Shown: positions 20,944 through 31,193, counted from the first letter of the stretch. The stretch is 64,000 nt of DNA from Roridomyces roridus (GCA_029378245.1 JARKIF010000001.1:2046001-2110000), one strand, 5' to 3'. Numbers and translations: made by a program. Notes: generated by a model not told the origin, from the letters alone.

Positions 20944-21639
20944 ATCAATCTTTGAGTAACTAGCTTGTAATAGACTATCCGCACATCCATGTATCTTGGT
21001 GAATAGTACAATCTGCGAAAGCATTGACTCAGCATCGAGTGAGTGAAATGTGAAAAAAAAACGTACTGCAAACGTAAAGCAAGCAAGAAAGCCACGACAT
21101 GTCAGAGCGAAGGTGACGAAAAGCAAAAAATTCGGTCTGAAGCAAGGAACGAGTCCCGTTCATATGACCAGGGGCCTTGGTGAATTGTCGTAGGGCGTCG
21201 GTGTCGATGTCGATGTCGGAAGACTCTCCGGTAGGTACCAGTCCGATGCGCCCTCCCCGATATTCTAATCCTTCATTTGGGTTCACCATCAGGGGTGTCG
21301 AATACTCCCTGCAGCATGAATGCGGGTCCACGTGGGTCGGCCGGGAAAGGTCAAGCGCACCCCCAGTAACCTCCATTGACGTCTTTGGCGAGCGAAGGTT
21401 CCACCCGAAGTCGAAAAACACCTCCCCTTTGGACTCGCTCCCACCTGGTCTACAAGCCCATTCGCGGTGTTAAGACGAACACTTTTGGCTCAGCGGGAAG
21501 GATAGGAAACACCTGAAACAGGCGGGTCCGGTACACGAGGGAATGCAGACGCCAGATCACCAAAGCCAGGGGAGAACGAGCCCCCCCAGCAAGGGCAATC
21601 GACGCCGCCTCATCCTCGCCGGGACTTTTCTCCACACGC
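20944..21639. other. No supported gene
   Basis: Short frames only. GTCGATGTCGATGTCGGA (21199) is a small hexamer repeat. Nothing else recognised. Confidence 0.3.
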
Positions 21640-21830
21640 TGATACTCAAGGGCCCCGACGAACGCTGGGAGGGTTCAGGGGTCGAACTGCTAGCCCGGGA
21701 AGCACTGCTGGAAGAGCGAGGAATCGAAGTCGACGACGCAGAGGCGCTCGAACGCGATGCAGAAGCGGACGAGGAACCACTCGGATGGAGGAGAGGAGAT
21801 GGGCGCGGACGAGTGGGCGGATCAGGTGGC
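21640..21830. repeat. Low-complexity coding-like repeat, locus 3
   Basis: Plus strand reads VELLAREALLEERGIEVDDA then EALERDAEADEEPL; minus strand reads as Ser/Ala-rich. Same vocabulary as 6160-6590 and 7530-7700. Here it lies about 265 bp upstream of an intact T5orf172 gene. Confidence 0.45.
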
Positions 21831-22094
21831 TGTACAGCCTCGTCAGGCAAAGCAAGGCGACAAGAGACCTGGGGAATGGAATCAAGAAAGTAGACTGAAA
21901 AGAAGCGGGGGACGGACGGAATAGCAGGATTAGAGTGCATTGGTGATGATGTCGATACCGCCAATGTCTTGCGACACCTTCCAGCTTTGACAACTCTCCC
22001 GGCACAACCGTCGAGCTCACAACTCGCCCGCTCATCGCGCTTTCGAGCTGGCGTTTGGCAAACAACCTGCACCGACCCGCTCCATTCCAAACCG

Positions 22095-22650
22095 ATGGTC
22101 TCCTTCTTCGACACTCTCCCAGAGCCTGTTCGCCGAGCGGTTCTCGCCGCCATGCAAGTCCTCGTTCCTCCATCCAGCGTCCGACTCACGCCACCCAGAG
22201 CACGCAACCCCGACTTCCTCGACCGCGCCCAGGCGCATCTCAACACTCGCGTCTATAAGGATGGCGCCCCAGGTCACGTCTACGCGGGGAACGAGCCAGA
22301 CCGCGGCTCCGTCAAGCTAGGGTACTCCACCCAGATCGATGTCCGACTCGTCAACCACATGGTGAGGTGCGGGGGGTACCTCTGGCTGTTCGCGTATCAG
22401 ACCCCGACGCCGAAACTGCTGGGTATGTTCGTTTTGTTTCGTCGAATGCGCTGACCGCGCGGCAGAGTCCCTTGTGCACTGCACCCTCAAAGATCTCGGG
22501 GTGCATGAGAGGCCTCGTAGCTGCCCCGGATGCCACTCGCAGCATCGCGAGTATTTCTCTCCCGCCCTTGACCTCGACGTCTACGAGGATATTGTTGTTT
22601 ATTGGCTTACGGCCCTGGAGCAGCCGATTGTGCGGGAATATTTCGAATAG
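22095..22650 (+). CDS. T5orf172 (DUF1766-like) domain protein
   Basis: ATG at 22095 (ACCGATGGTC). Exon 1 (22095-22422) and exon 2 (22466-22650) join in frame over a 43-bp intron (GTATGT..GCGGCAG) to give about 170 residues. An N-terminal helical stretch (MVSFFDTLPEPVRRAVLAAM) precedes the T5orf172 signature, which is related to the GIY-YIG nuclease fold: GHVYAGNEPDRGSVKLGYST, DVRLVNHMVRC, then ESLVHCTLKDLGV, SCPGCHSQHREYF. The terminal C..C..H.EYF element and the central LVH are those conserved in the family. Such proteins are found in phages and are multiplied in some mushroom genomes; function is uncertain (DNA binding or cutting proposed). The reading frame is intact. A broken relative lies at 30600-31149. 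Confidence 0.75.
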
Positions 22651-23354
22651 CTATGGTTTTTCTGTCGATACAAACACTTGTCTCCAGCTTTTCTTGATGT
22701 AATCGATTTCGATGTCGGCACGGTGAAAAATTCATTAAATCGCGCCAGGTACGTCTCCCACCGCCAGCGGAAAAATATGCCCACTGTGGGCTTCTTGCCA
22801 GACACGAACAATGATAACGATTGTCTTTTTGCTGTCATCAGTTTGCGAAATCAAGCCATTTCGGACTCACCTATTCCTTCCAGGCCAACATCGTCATCAC
22901 CATCCCGGTGCACAAGGATGGCCCAAACATTTCGAAATAGCGGCGGGTGGTCCATGGTCTCCATCTTCAACCGTCTCCATCTTCAACCCGTGGAGTAACA
23001 AGGCTGAAATCGTGGGGTGATTGGGTTGACGGCAAAGTGGAAGGCACGAAACAGAAACATAAGGCTTGGCCTCTGGATCGTCGCCGCGTCTTTTCGTCTT
23101 CGCCGGCTGCAAAAGCGATAAGGGCTTGGTCGAAGATGACGATGGGTATAAACTTACAGGAAAAGCGGGCCAGTCTTTAGAATAACAGATAACAGGGCTA
23201 GCTGACGAGTTGCTCGTGGGCATCATCCCGGGGAAAGCCCTGCCAGTGGTCGATTCTTTTGCCAATACGACTTCAAATTTGTCCTTGGCGGATGTGTAGG
23301 GTTTTGACTTGAAATGGAACATGCTTGGCGGCTTCACAACGTGCGAGGCTCTGT
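22651..23354. other. No supported gene
   Basis: Several short frames, none with motifs. Near 23340 a short stretch (GGCGGCTTCACAACGTGCGA) is the reverse complement of one near 27115, another trace of dispersed duplication. Confidence 0.3.
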
Positions 23355-23560
23355 GCACAGCGTAGACGGGAAAGACGGCCGTAGATGTGACGTGCCAAGC
23401 GGGCCAGGCGGTATGACCTGGAGAGCAAGTCAGTCGATGTCCTGAGATAGATGGAACGCGGAAGATTCACCTTCTGCATACCACCGACGAACCCGGAAGA
23501 AAAAGTCTGGCGCTCAGGCACGGGCTGGTATTGGGTATACGTGGTGGCAATTGAGCAAGG
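23355..23560 (+). repeat. Dispersed segment, copy A (partner at 47975-48180)
   Basis: CGTAGACGGGAAAGA, GCAAGTCAGTCGATGTCCT and GGTATACGT recur in order and orientation at 47975-48180 with moderate divergence between. No gene recognised in either copy. Confidence 0.5.
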
Positions 23561-23741
23561 AGACACGGATGTAAGCGGGGCAGCCGATCCCTCTGAAGGC
23601 CACATTAGAGATGCTGAACGCAATGCGGTCGGCGGAATCGCAAGACTGTTCTGCAAGTACTGGACCGAGTTGGCCTGAGTTGTCCAATGAAATAGCTTCA
23701 AGAACGTCAACAACTTGAGCCGGGCAGGACGAACTACGCAC

Positions 23742-24035
23742 ACACGCAGTGAAACAGGTTGGAAGCAGGCACACATGTAGCCAAGGATGCAGCCTTATTA
23801 GCACTGCTGGACGGACGGAGAAGGAGTCATTGGTGCACGTGGGAGTTGGGAAGTGATGGCTGCTGTCAAATCCAAATCGGGGCACTTTCCTTGCTCCTGA
23901 TTTGGACGCTTTCCAACTTGTGCTTTCCTCTCGGCCTGCGGAACATGAATTGTCGAAGGTCCCCTCGGTTGCGATTGGACATGGGAGATCTCTGCGTAGT
24001 ATATCCCGCTCTCTCCTTATCGTGCACCTCTCGAC
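23742..24035 (+). repeat. Hairpin-containing 5' module, copy A (longest)
   Basis: Contains CAGTGAAACAGGTTGGAAGC..AAGGATGCAG (23742-23793), then the hairpin ATCCAAATCGGGG-cactttccttgc-TCCTGATTTGGAC (23873-23912), then TTGCGATTGGACATG and GGGAGATCTCTGCGTAGTAT. The same series, partly, is found at 26800-26997 (minus), 39655-39835, 48185-48260 and 37890-37945. A second copy of the first part follows at 24053-24103. No intact gene begins just downstream here. Confidence 0.6.
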
Positions 24036-24470
24036 CCGGACGAACGACGCACGCATGGAGTGAAACAGGTTGGAAGCAGGCACGCATGTAGCCAAGGATG
24101 CAGTCATAATAACCGGGCTAGCGCTGCTGGATGAAGCAAGACTCAAGGTGTGAGTTACCAAAGCGATGGGACACCTTCCTGTGGAACTTGTTTTCGTCCT
24201 CCCTAATACACCCACGAACCTCCCTCACACATGCATTGTAGCAAAGAAGCTGCGCGGCACCCAATGGTTCGGCGGCAGTGAGTGCTAGAATAATACGTCC
24301 CATCAACACAAGCCAGTCAACTTTATACTCGAAATCTCTATCTCGCGATATTCAGGACAATCAACACTTCACGGGGGCATTCTCGAGGTTCTCAGCATTC
24401 ATTCGGCGCAATAAAATGTATCCTCCATATGGCTACTACTAACAATATTATTTGGTCTTTGTCTATCCCC

Positions 24471-24710
24471 TTATTCCGCGATCCGGCAGTGCGCGCCATT
24501 AAAGAAAGTGATTTTCTTTAGACTGGGGCAAGCGGCAAACCATTCACCACACAGAGGACGCGCTTCCTCCTCCCGGACTGGATCCCGTGCGGCAGGCTGG
24601 CCAAGGTCAAGGGTGACAAGGGATTGGAAACAGGGTAAGGCCATGGTGAGGTCCTTTTTGAAGCCTGTGAGCATCTGATTAGCTTCGCCCCAATTCCAAA
24701 TTGTGGCTTT
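24471..24710 (-). pseudogene. C-terminal fragment of an F-box-type LRR gene
   Basis: Minus strand reads TGFKKDLTMALPCFQSLVTL, DLGQPAARDPVREEEA and WFAACPSLKKITFFNG. It matches the end of the gene at 49726-50876 (FKKDLTLALSDFKSLVALDL, WVDACPSLEEITFFSG). Only the last exon is present, so this is a partial copy. Confidence 0.6.
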
Positions 24711-24781
24711 CGAGGCTACTCACCTCTCTCGCTGCATCCTCCTTCTCCTCTCGACCCAGGGGCACCGAGTCCTGAGATGTC

Positions 24782-25088
24782 ATGCATCCTGTAATGCAGC
24801 AGTGTATTACTCAGAACCTTCCGAGATCCCTCAGGGTAACTCTCTCTCTGTCGCATACATAATTCCAAACTGATTCCTCGCATGCCAGTGTTGCCCACGA
24901 GAGCGACTCTCACGCTTTGAACCGAGTAATTGCGTTCGCCGCGGACAATGATTGGCAACAGTACATTTTTCCAGTTTATTGCGTTCACTTCAAGCTAGGT
25001 CGTATTCCCGATACGGGACCTTAGAGGAGATGGAGATCGAAGGACCCTGCATTGCCCGCGAGCGCCTCTTTTGCGCCTTGCTATCGTA
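24782..25088 (+). pseudogene. N-terminal fragment of a MYND-finger gene
   Basis: ATG at 24782 reads MHPVMQQCITQNLPRSLRVT, then a stop (TAA). In further frames come HESDSHALNRVIAFAADNDW and LEEMEIEGPCIARERLFCAL up to a stop at 25086-25088. These match the N-terminal exon of the MYND gene at 39894 (MHPLLQLNFNKLPTFLRVTL; FEEMEIAGPCVWRDRFLCAL). The copy ends at the border with the minus-strand F-box relic. Non-functional. Confidence 0.6.
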
Positions 25089-25655
25089 GGTGAGACATGA
25101 TGATGGGAGCGTTGGGTGCTGGGTCCAATGACACGCAGCCGACAGCAAGACTTTGGAGGCTGGGTGTAAACTCTAGGAATTGGCGACAGGCGGTTTCATG
25201 CCCAGCGATGGATAGCGAAGTCAGACGCGTCATCTGAGCACCTTGTAATTGGTCGATATAGCCTATTTCGAGGTCGATGAGAGATGGTGCCCTGGCAGCG
25301 AGTAGCGACGGGCCCAATATCAGGTCACCCTGAAACAAATGAGGCGCAGAAGGCGGTCTTCCGAGTCCCTGGACAGACAGTTGCTGGAGGTGCGGAATGT
25401 CACATGGTAGCGAGAAAGAGGAGGCCGCGGTCTAGGTGTGGGCCATGCATACAACCAACATCCCCCACCTTGAAGGTGTTCGAAGAGATAGTTTTCGAGG
25501 TGGCCAAGTCCGCCGAGGACCGAATAGTAACATCTGCGTGTAAAAGGCAGGTCCCAGTTCGATTAAGCCACCCCCGAAGCTCCATTGCTGGAGTTAAAGG
25601 ATCAGAAGAGGCTAGATAGTCCGTGAAATCGATTACCTGACTGTATATGGGTCAG

Positions 25656-26423
25656 GGAGGTGTGGTTGTACCCTTGATGCAATGCGGGCTCATTTGGCCA
25701 GAGCCCGTATTGCATTACGGGCACACCTTGGCCGGCCGGCCAGCATGTGCCCATAATGCATTCTGGGTACACAGCCTCTGAACAGTGTGTTGACAGCAGC
25801 ACAGCCCCTAACCAAAAACAGCAGGCAGAAGGCTGAATTGAACCCACAGCCTCCAGAACACCATTACATAATCAGAATGGCAACTGTTACTACTACACTA
25901 TAATAACCATACTGGTTAAAATATTCGCAGCCCATACAATACCAGCCACCCAACCTAACCCTAACCCAGCATTCACACCCCTAACCACCAATTCACAGTG
26001 GATATTGCCTCTAACCGCCAATTCACGGTGGATTCTGTGAGCAATATTCACAGCCGAGGCCGCGGGGGGGATGTTGACAGTCCTGGGCCACACCAAACCT
26101 AACCTAACCTAACCTAACCGTCATCTAACCGCCAATTCACGGCGGGATCTCTGTCTGGGGGCATGGTTTGGCTTGATGTTGGCAGCTATCTGTCACTCTA
26201 CAATGGTCTAGTTGGTTATGGTGTCTGTCTTCTGCTCTGGTCAGTTGACAGCAGGAGGTTTTGGGTTCAATTCCTGCTCTTAACCTTTGAGTTCTTTTGT
26301 GTTTCACCCTATGACCCGTAATGCATTACGGGCACATCCTGGCTGGCCGGCCGGGGCACGCCCGTATTGCAATACGGGTCCCAGCCAAACGCGCCCATAA
26401 TGCATTCTGGGTGCTGCCACTGG
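25656..26423. mobile_element. 768-bp non-autonomous hAT-like element in an F-box relic
   Basis: Flanked by the 8-bp duplication TGGGTCAG (25648-25655, 26424-26431), the hAT length. The right end read inward is CCAGTGGCAGCACCC and the left end GGAGGTGTGGTTGTACCC, imperfect inverted repeats that extend into ATGCA.T..GGG..C.TTTGGC. Inside are two direct copies of a CGGGCACA.CCTGGC.GGCCGGC block (25719, 26329), a CCTAA pentamer run (26096-26118), three CCGCCAATTCACGG-type hairpins and a tRNA-like stretch. No transposase is encoded. Confidence 0.65.
26200..26283 (+). other. tRNA-like / SINE-like stretch with A and B boxes
   Basis: TGGTCTAGTTGGTTATGG (26204-26221) resembles a polymerase III A box, and GGTTCAATTCC (26264-26274) fits a B box at usual spacing. 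Acceptor and T stems do not pair well, so this is a degenerate tRNA-derived sequence and not a tRNA gene. Confidence 0.4.
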
Positions 26424-26799
26424 TGGGTCAGGTGTCGCTAAAGCTATTTGTCGCCACTGGCAGCAAACGTGGGACAGGGCCAACGGGTCCTGCTGTGGGT
26501 GTTCCTTGACGCACGCCTTGAAAATGGCGATGGTGAGCTCGGACGGGATCGAGAGTATTGGGTAGATGATGGACCGCTGCCCGCCCGCCGCATGGCCTGC
26601 TGCTCCAACTGCTCTGCTTCGGTACGTGGCAAAGACGCCATCTGGCGCTGGATGTCATCGAGGCGAGATTGAGAGGAGGCGGGGTGCGTTCTGCATGAGC
26701 TGGTAGAGATGGAGAGATCTCCCACGGCAGACTGGCCCATGGCCATGTCCGAATATAGCGACTGAGGAAAACGAAAGGAAGTCCAGGCGGGCCGGAGGA

Positions 26800-26997
26800 A
26801 GGCATCCAAATCAAGAGCAAGTGTTCTGATTTGGATTTGACGGCAGCCATCAGTGATCACTTTTATACAAGAACCACAGGCAAATAGTTCGATCCTCTCC
26901 ACTGCATGTCTGCGCGCTTGCTTCTCTGGCATCTCGTGTCCCCACCTGCATCCTTAGTTACACTTCATGCGTGCCTGCTCCCAGTTCCACTGCGTGC
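26800..26997 (-). repeat. Hairpin-containing 5' module, copy B, upstream of an F-box relic
   Basis: On the minus strand: GCAGTGGAACTGGGAGCAGG, ACTAAGGATGCAGG, then GATGGCTGCCGTCAAATCCA, AATCAGAACACTTGCTCTTG and ATTTGGATGCC. The CTCAGTCGC, GGACATGG and GGGAGATCTCT words follow at 26770-26720, directly before the F-box start. Colinear with 23742-24035. Confidence 0.6.
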
Positions 26998-28188
26998 GTG
27001 AGTATTAGGAATTGCCGTCTATGAGAGAACTCGAACCGACTCGGTCCATTGCAGAACGGTCTTGCGATTGCGCCAGCCTCACTGCGTGTCACTGGGCAAT
27101 GGTTCCACGGAGCCTCGGACGTCGTGAAGCCGCCATCCATGCGCGGCGCCCCCCTCGTTTTGACACCGCTTTCCTTTGGACGATGCGCCCGACCAGCTCG
27201 TACGTTTGAACCTATCACATCCTTCACTGGGTTAACGCGTAATTACACAATTTTGACTCGAATCCTCACACCCATCGGGCCCTTCCTCCACGTCCAGTCA
27301 AGCTGAGCTCAGTGGCGTGTAGTACGGTATCCCTTGCCGCCGAAGCCCTGTTGCATGCTTATGCAGCAAGTGTGCGAAGCGAGTTGAATTCTTGTGGGAT
27401 ACAGCTACTGTGGTGAGTTCGTGCCCTTGTCGCCCCTGCATCCCTGAAGGTGCTTGCAGTTTCCGACCACGCCCTGGCACCTACAACGACTACGTACTTC
27501 TGTCACCGTCTCACAGCCGACTCTCGAGAAAATAGGTCTATACGCTCCATAATTTCCACCCGAACTCTTCAACGCCTATCTTAAACCCGAGAAAAAAACG
27601 CAAGGAGCTCAAACCAGGGGCGAAAAAGATACATCGCAGAAGATGACGAAGAGAAGCTATTGCTGAATGTACCGTCGAACCCTGCACAGGCTCAACGGCC
27701 GGGTCTCTACCCATCCGACGCACAATTTCCGAGGCACCGTCTGACTATGACATCGACCCAGAGCGACCCAGAGTGCAAAAAAAAATGACGCGGACGAGAC
27801 GATGTAGCAAAGGCCAGGCAGAAAAAGGGATATATAAACTCCGTAAGCCAGGCTCCCGATCTAGACCACGACGGCCCCTGTGAACCCGATGGAAATGCCA
27901 GCAGGCCTAGCTACATGCTGAGCGAGCAGCGTGCTCGCAAACCCGTTCGTCCCTTCCATTTAGCCTTTCCCACTGCTGATGACCACGCGTTCTCGAACAT
28001 GGATTGATGCGAACGAACTTGCTGGACAAGAACAGATGGGAGGTGGCGCAATCGCGATCGCGAAGCCCACCCTCGTCGCCCAGGTTCTTCGAGGTTTAGG
28101 TGATTTGATGGCGCACCGATTGGAAAAACACGCCAGGAGACGTATGAGAAGGCATCTGCTTTTCCTTCGTCCAGGTCACTGAGCAATT
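26998..28188. other. No supported gene
   Basis: Only short patternless frames. No element boundaries found. Confidence 0.3.
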
Positions 28189-28602
28189 CTACTTGCACTG
28201 GTTAGCGTATATCCCTGCAACAGGGCAATAGTTTGGTACAAGCAGTCTCATGGGGGCTTGTTCTCGTGGAACAAATCCCCGGCAAGAAAATAAAGTCGAC
28301 CTAAGAGCATTTTTTTCAGCCCCCCAAAGGGATGGCATGCGCACGCAGTCGTGCTTGACTGCAAGCTGGTGGATTTCTCGGAAGGTGTTGATATAGTCCT
28401 GGCCACGGACTGGGTCGCGTTCCATGTACCCAGTGTGGTTGTCCGTCGCGAGCCCAGTGATTCGAATGGCATCAAGGTATGCATCGGGAACTGGGCCGAG
28501 AAACACGGTGAGCAGGGGGGGCGTATGGAGAAGTAGGAGTCTCTCACATTTGTCGCGGTGGTGGATGGCTGGACCAGTGGGCGTAGGGCCTTCCTCACTC
28601 AT
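28189..28602 (-). CDS. Hypothetical protein, doubtful
   Basis: 137-codon frame from a true ATG (28602), MSEEGPTPTGPAIHHRDKCE, with a normal-looking central part (PDAYLDAIRITGLATDNHTG, FREIHQLAVKHDCVRMP). An overlapping frame of similar length exists, and no domain or intron structure supports either. Confidence 0.22.
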   Translation of the reverse strand: MSEEGPTPTGPAIHHRDKCERLLLLHTPPLLTVFLGPVPDAYLDAIRITGLATDNHTGYMERDPVRGQDYINTFREIHQLAVKHDCVRMPSLWGAEKNALRSTLFSCRGFVPREQAPMRLLVPNYCPVAGIYANQCK

Positions 28603-29145
28603 GGAATGCGTCGCGTGAGGGCAAGACCAAATTCGAGAGAAAGTCTTTTCACTTTACACCGTCATCACCACCAAGGCCATGGTGGTATGTACAGTGCCCC
28701 CGCAGTTGCTCTCTCTGAAAAAATGCGATAGACTGGCGTCGTTTCTTTTTATCTCGTGGGGGCTCTGCCAGCTGGCTGTATGTAGCGTTCTCCCGTTTGT
28801 TTAATTAGAAACTGTTCCGGTCTAGATGGTCATGGAGTACGTGCTGCTTGCGTTGCCCCGCTCCTCGTGTCCATCCGACCCACAGAAATAAATGGGTCTT
28901 GAATGTAACGCCAGCACCTTTGTTCTTCCTTACATACGACGCACTTATTCATCGCTGTCGTGCTATTCCTCATAACGGACTGACCGTCTTTCGATACCGA
29001 AGTATGCAGGAGTCTCCCATGGTCGGACTGAAGTTTTCGGCCTCAGCAATTATACACTAAAATACGTCGACGCGTCTTTCTACTAAGTTGCCCGCGGCCG
29101 CTCTATTCTACCTCTAACAAGGTCTCGTACTACCATTTACCGTCT
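28603..29145. other. No supported gene
   Basis: No motif-bearing frame on either strand. Confidence 0.3.
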
Positions 29146-29469
29146 GTGTATCGTATTCGTTCTCCACACCGGCCCTCCCTCCGTATCCTGCGGACTCGTC
29201 CCGATGGGATTTTCCCGTTGGACGGAGCACCTCTCTCCGGCATCGGAATATTCTTCGGCGTAGCCAGCTCGACGATCACCGCGACACATTCTGTGGTAAT
29301 CAAGCAGAGTCTCGCCGTCGTGAACAATAGCACGATCCTCCTCGTGCTCCTGCCGTTCGTCATCCTCAGCGAAGGAGGTACCGTATCAAAGCTGCTCTTC
29401 AACGTCGACACGCGCTGCTGCGGATATCTCTTTGGGCAAACAGTCATTCATCGGGAAAAGTTCAATTAG
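29146..29469 (+). pseudogene. Fragment of a GDP-sugar transporter (TPT/nucleotide-sugar transporter superfamily)
   Basis: The frame contains GIGIFFGVASSTITATHSVV, VIKQSLAVVNNSTILLVLLP and FVILSEGGTVSKLLFN. This corresponds to the middle helices of the GDP-fucose/GDP-mannose transporter group (GIFFGVLSS..TALH.VVIK.SL). It ends with a stop at 29467-29469 before the expected FIWGSAITG-type helix, and no upstream exons with the first helices were found. A partial gene copy, probably non-functional. Confidence 0.55.
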
Positions 29470-29476
29470 CGCGCCA

Positions 29477-30329
29477 CTACGTCGAAGGGATGTAGCCCAT
29501 GCTCCAGCAGCCCTCTGCGGAGGATTTCGTCTTGGCCAGACCCCTCGTACTGCTGTTGCCAGAGTCAGAGCCGGTGGGGGATGTGTAGCTAGTCACGTGG
29601 GTGATGTTGTACGTGCACCCGGTAAGGTTATATACGGCCCCGTTGAGCATGACGTCGCGCGAGATGACGTGAGGGAGGGATAGAGGTAGAGCTGGTTGTT
29701 CAAAATGAAGTAATTGTTGTTCCGAGTTGGTCGGCATTTCGAATTTGCCGTTGCTGCCAAATGGGTTAAAAGGGGAAGAAGAGGACAAAGGGAGGACTCA
29801 CCCGAAAGTAACTTGCCCCCGTCGCCAACGAGCGTGTCGGTGTCGGTGTCGGTAAAGTCCTCAGAGTCCCTCAGTACTTACTTACTCCTAAGCAAGAGCA
29901 AAACTCACCAAGAAAGACCGTCGCATATGTGATCCAATATGCCCACCCCTGACGGGGATCACGCGTGTCAATGCACGGCTTATCGAGCTTCTCCTTGAGC
30001 TCAGGCCTCGCACTCCCGCTGTACTTCTTCTTCATCGGCTTCTCAGAGTCACCAACAGTGACCTCGGAGGCATTGTTTGGAGGGAAGAGCAGCGCCGTAC
30101 TCTTGGGACGCACGGGACAGATACGGGAGGAAGAGGAGGGAGGGGTCGCGTAGATGGCCATGGTCAGCGAGCGTGCAGGGGGTGATGCAAAGGCCTCCCG
30201 GTTGCCCGAAGTCGGAGGAGCTGGGCTATGCAGCGAACCCGAAGGACGGTGGGCAGAGAGGTCGGACGAGGAGGTGCCAGTTGCTGGACGTGAGCCCGTC
30301 GTGGAATACGTGCTAAAGGCACGTGGCAC
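29477..30329 (-). pseudogene. KRE6/SKN1-type GH16 beta-glucan synthesis protein relic (N-terminal half)
   Basis: Sense minus. A Ser/Pro-rich cytosolic region (MPRAFSTYSTTGSRPATGTS) leads to KLDKPCIDTRDPRQGWAYWI, TYATVFLG, the start of the signal-anchor helix. After an intron (GTGAGT at 29896) come DSEDFTDTDTDTLVGDGG, then NGKFEMPTNS, NNNYFILNNQLYLYPSLTS (a different frame) and VMLNGAVYNLTGCTYNITHV. This order is that of KRE6/SKN1 proteins (FDSDD..G.FEMTT..NN..Y..N.QLYL.PTLTS...LNG..YNLTGCT). At least two frame changes and a stop before the catalytic ExDxxE motif show that it is a broken copy. Confidence 0.62.
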
Positions 30330-30599
30330 GTCGACGAACGAGTGTTTCCAGGCGAATTCGAAGGGAATGGGTATCCGCCAGTCATGTCTGCGTTAGAACG
30401 AGATGACCGAGGCCGGGGGTGAAAAGGGATTTGGTACAGGCTGCGCCAGAGATGACCCCCCACGAATGGGTTGGGCAACGAACTAGTCGGCAGCGGCGGG
30501 GTAGGAACGATAGACTGCGAGGCGTCCGGGATGGGAGCCTGGCGGGGAAGGAGCTCAGAGTCGTTGCCGTCGTTGTTGGCGTGAGCTGCTCTGCGGACC

Positions 30600-31149
30600 C
30601 GCGTTTGCCACGGGCGCCAAGCTTTTGCAAACGACATCGCCCCTGTCCAAGACTCATCAGTTCCGGATGGCCAATCTTCCCCACGAGCTCGGCCTTCCGC
30701 CGCGCAAGCCATGATGAGGTAGATGTAGGTCCTTTGCAGTCATCCCCACCGCATCCGCTGACCCCGCCCAGCAACCGCCTCAACCCCGAAGACCGCGCTG
30801 CCGCGCACGCCAACACCCGCCTGCAAGCCTCCATGACAACATTTACGTCGCCTACGCAGCCGGCACCCTCAAAGTGAGCGACTCCGTCGACCCCAGCGAG
30901 CGCTTAGAGCAGCTCCGCGCAACGCGTCGGCCAGCTTTTCTACCTACTCTTCTCCTATCCGACCCCAAGTGTACTGCTGGGCGCAGCTCACAAATCACAG
31001 AGACCCTGGTCCATTTGAAACTGAAGCAGCTTGGTGCCCACCAGACTCCCTATCCGTGTGCTGGGTGTGGAGTTTCCCACCGCGAGTTCTTCTCGCTCGA
31101 CGTGGCCGCTCACCGAATTCGCAAGATCGGGATTCTCATCAGCCCATGA
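30600..31149 (+). pseudogene. T5orf172 protein relic
   Basis: Pieces in different frames: LTPPSNRLNPEDRAAAHANT (30757), NIYVAYAAGTLKVSDSVDPS, ERLEQLRATRRPAFLP, then ITETLVHLKLKQLGAHQTPY and CAGCGVSHREFFSLD to a stop at 31147. The order mirrors the intact gene at 22095 (GHVYAG..VKLGYS; ESLVHCTLKDLGV; CPGCHSQHREYF). Frame changes and an early stop (after MANLPHELGLPPRKP at 30669) mark it as a pseudogene. Confidence 0.62.
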
Positions 31150-31193
31150 CGATCACCGATTGAGCAATCAGCTGTGGCACTCTTGACGACGGT

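Larger units (their letters stand above)
25089..26700 (-). pseudogene. F-box/LRR gene relic interrupted by a hAT-like element
   Basis: Sense is minus. The N-terminal part (26700-26424) reads SRLDDIQRQMASL..TEAEQLEQQ, then in a shifted frame YPILSIPSELTIAIFKACVK and LALSHVCCQWRQIALATPDP, the F-box type seen intact at 60235-61783. The element 25656-26423 follows, then THIQSGNRF, the intron, MELRGWLNRTGTCLLHADVT and IRSSADLATSK, and a diverged LRR end (SLLAARAPSLIDLEIGYIDQ). Frameshifts and the insertion make it a pseudogene. The missing LW.. codons at the insertion point are explained by the target duplication. Confidence 0.72.

Noticed and set aside
21557..22246. 229-codon minus-strand frame
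   Set aside because: Antisense to the well-supported T5orf172 gene and to the low-complexity repeat.
26090..26120. CCTAA pentamer run resembling telomeric repeat
   Set aside because: Only about four units and not CCCTAA; it lies inside a hAT-like insertion, so not an interstitial telomere.
26200..26283. tRNA gene
   Set aside because: A and B boxes match, but acceptor and T stems do not pair; treated as tRNA-derived sequence.
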